The notes below the pieces were generated by a model. The model was not told the origin of the DNA. It saw only the letters and a program-made list of their open reading frames with translations, and did not search any database. A stretch of DNA of 64,000 nt from Muribaculaceae bacterium (GTDB taxonomy: Bacteria > Bacteroidota > Bacteroidia > Bacteroidales > Muribaculaceae): NCBI GenBank assembly GCA_017651515.1, contig JAGCCU010000015.1, forward strand, positions 1 through 64,000, written 5' to 3'. The translations under genes were made by a program, and so were the position numbers. Shown one piece after another: positions 63,480 to 64,000 of the stretch (position 1 is its first letter; each line of letters starts with the position of its first letter).

Positions 63480-64000
63480 TTATCTTAGGAGTCTGATGAG
63501 CTTTAGCAACTCCTCTTCATCAAATCTTGGAATGCCATCATATTCACCTTTAAGATACTGTGGTTGTAGTATCTTGTCAAATCGTGGATTATATGATTCG
63601 TCGAATCGACTCAAAGAACTTATACCACCAGATGATTTGTTGACAGTCCATATTTCATCGCTACGCAACAATTCGTAACTCATTAGTGAACTGTTGTGAG
63701 TAGTGAATATCAGTTGAGTTGATATCTCTTCTGAATACTTATAATAAAGTTCTATTAACTTTATCATCAATGCAGGATGTAAACTGCGTTCCATTTCGTC
63801 GATTATAAAAACTTTGTCGCCTTGTATGAAATCTAATATTAGGGGAATAAAATCGAATAGTCGTTGTGTGCCATCGCTTTCTTCACCGATGGAGAATAAT
63901 TCAAAATCGTCAACATCTATACGTTTATGAATAATCATTAGTTTTTTTGCGACAATCTCTCCATCTGATATAGTTATCAAATAGAGATTATCTTCGAAAC
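63480..64000 (-). CDS. AAA ATPase of the RloA/AAA_15 type (C-terminal part, runs off right edge)
   Basis: The frame stays open to base 64000, so the N-terminus with Walker A lies outside the window. The visible ~173 residues hold the ABC-like signature EESDGTQRL (about nt 63870-63896), Walker B VFIIDEMERSLHP, and the switch histidine TTHNSSLM. A C-terminal block follows, with FDESYNPRFDKILQPQYLKGEYDGIP. This is the ending seen in ATPases of RloA/abortive-infection type. A partner such as RloB would normally follow; the ~800 bp beyond the stop contain no minus-strand gene. A phage-defence role is inferred from family resemblance only. Confidence 0.75.
   Translation of the reverse strand, partial: FEDNLYLITISDGEIVAKKLMIIHKRIDVDDFELFSIGEESDGTQRLFDFIPLILDFIQGDKVFIIDEMERSLHPALMIKLIELYYKYSEEISTQLIFTTHNSSLMSYELLRSDEIWTVNKSSGGISSLSRFDESYNPRFDKILQPQYLKGEYDGIPRFDEEELLKLIRLLR

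Noticed and set aside
1..64000. CRISPR arrays, rRNA genes, integrase or transposase genes
   Set aside because: I saw no regularly spaced repeat array, no rRNA-like stretch and no protein with recombinase or transposase motifs.

Overview
The window is chromosomal DNA from a Bacteroidota bacterium, almost certainly order Bacteroidales; a Muribaculaceae- or Prevotella-like gut member is my inference from the gene set. Three things support this. The promoters have the Bacteroidota form (TTTG, 19-21 bp, TAnnTTTG) upstream of many genes and both tRNAs. Ribosome-binding sites are weak or absent. Gene families typical of the order are present: DUF3098 next to uppP, yqeY after ftsZ, GYF_2 proteins, dockerin-tailed surface proteins, and GH92, GH29 and CE1 enzymes. 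No rRNA, CRISPR array, complete transposon or prophage is visible. The two ends are AT-rich accessory DNA and the 61 kb between them is mostly ordinary core genome.

Layout. At 1-1.6 kb is the tail of a polymorphic toxin with a phospholipase A2-like tip, a putative membrane immunity protein and a GC-rich RHS remnant. At 1.6-2.9 kb a DUF4143 ATPase follows three evenly spaced palindromes. At 3-10.4 kb is the end of the division and cell-wall cluster, murG-murC-ftsQ-ftsA-ftsZ, followed by a second ftsZ paralogue. At 10.6-14.6 kb are yqeY, serS, glyA and fabG. At 14.6-21.2 kb are an OmpA protein, pepT, a Na/Pi symporter, rubrerythrin and NhaD. At 21.2-24.4 kb a UbiA-type phosphoribosyltransferase gene lies beside a HAD phosphatase fused to a large membrane module. 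At 24.7-29.7 kb are a DUF4153 protein, tRNA-Lys, DUF3098, uppP, truB and manA.

At 29.7-36 kb, mainly on the minus strand, are dusB, a GT2 glycosyltransferase, mtaB, a MATE transporter, a GYF_2 protein and tRNA-Arg. At 36-49.4 kb are miaA, a GHL10 glycosidase with dockerin tail, adk, hpt, nnrD/E, a lipoprotein, an NlpC/P60 hydrolase, miaB, a dockerin-tailed CotH protein and ychF. At 49.5-62.7 kb are small membrane and cytosolic proteins, a methyltransferase, GH92 mannosidase, DUF362 protein, beta-carbonic anhydrase, ThrE exporter, two lipoproteins, a CPBP protease, a CE1 esterase and a GH29 fucosidase. The right edge has a repeat-rich gap and the C-terminal part of a RloA-like AAA ATPase.

How the genes work together. 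tRNA maturation is strongly represented: miaA, miaB, mtaB, truB, dusB, serS and two tRNAs. Envelope construction is a second theme: murG, murC, the fts genes, uppP, the NlpC hydrolase, and the UbiA/HAD/membrane cassette, which I read as a lipid-linked pentose pathway. The GH92, GH29, CE1, GHL10 and CotH proteins have export signals and probably act on host or plant glycans or at the cell surface. The items most worth following up are the tandem ftsZ pair, the HAD-membrane fusion with UbiA, the VP1-like PLA2 toxin module, the 33-bp-phased operators before the DUF4143 ATPase, and the near-identical promoter elements at 54.2 and 56.5 kb.
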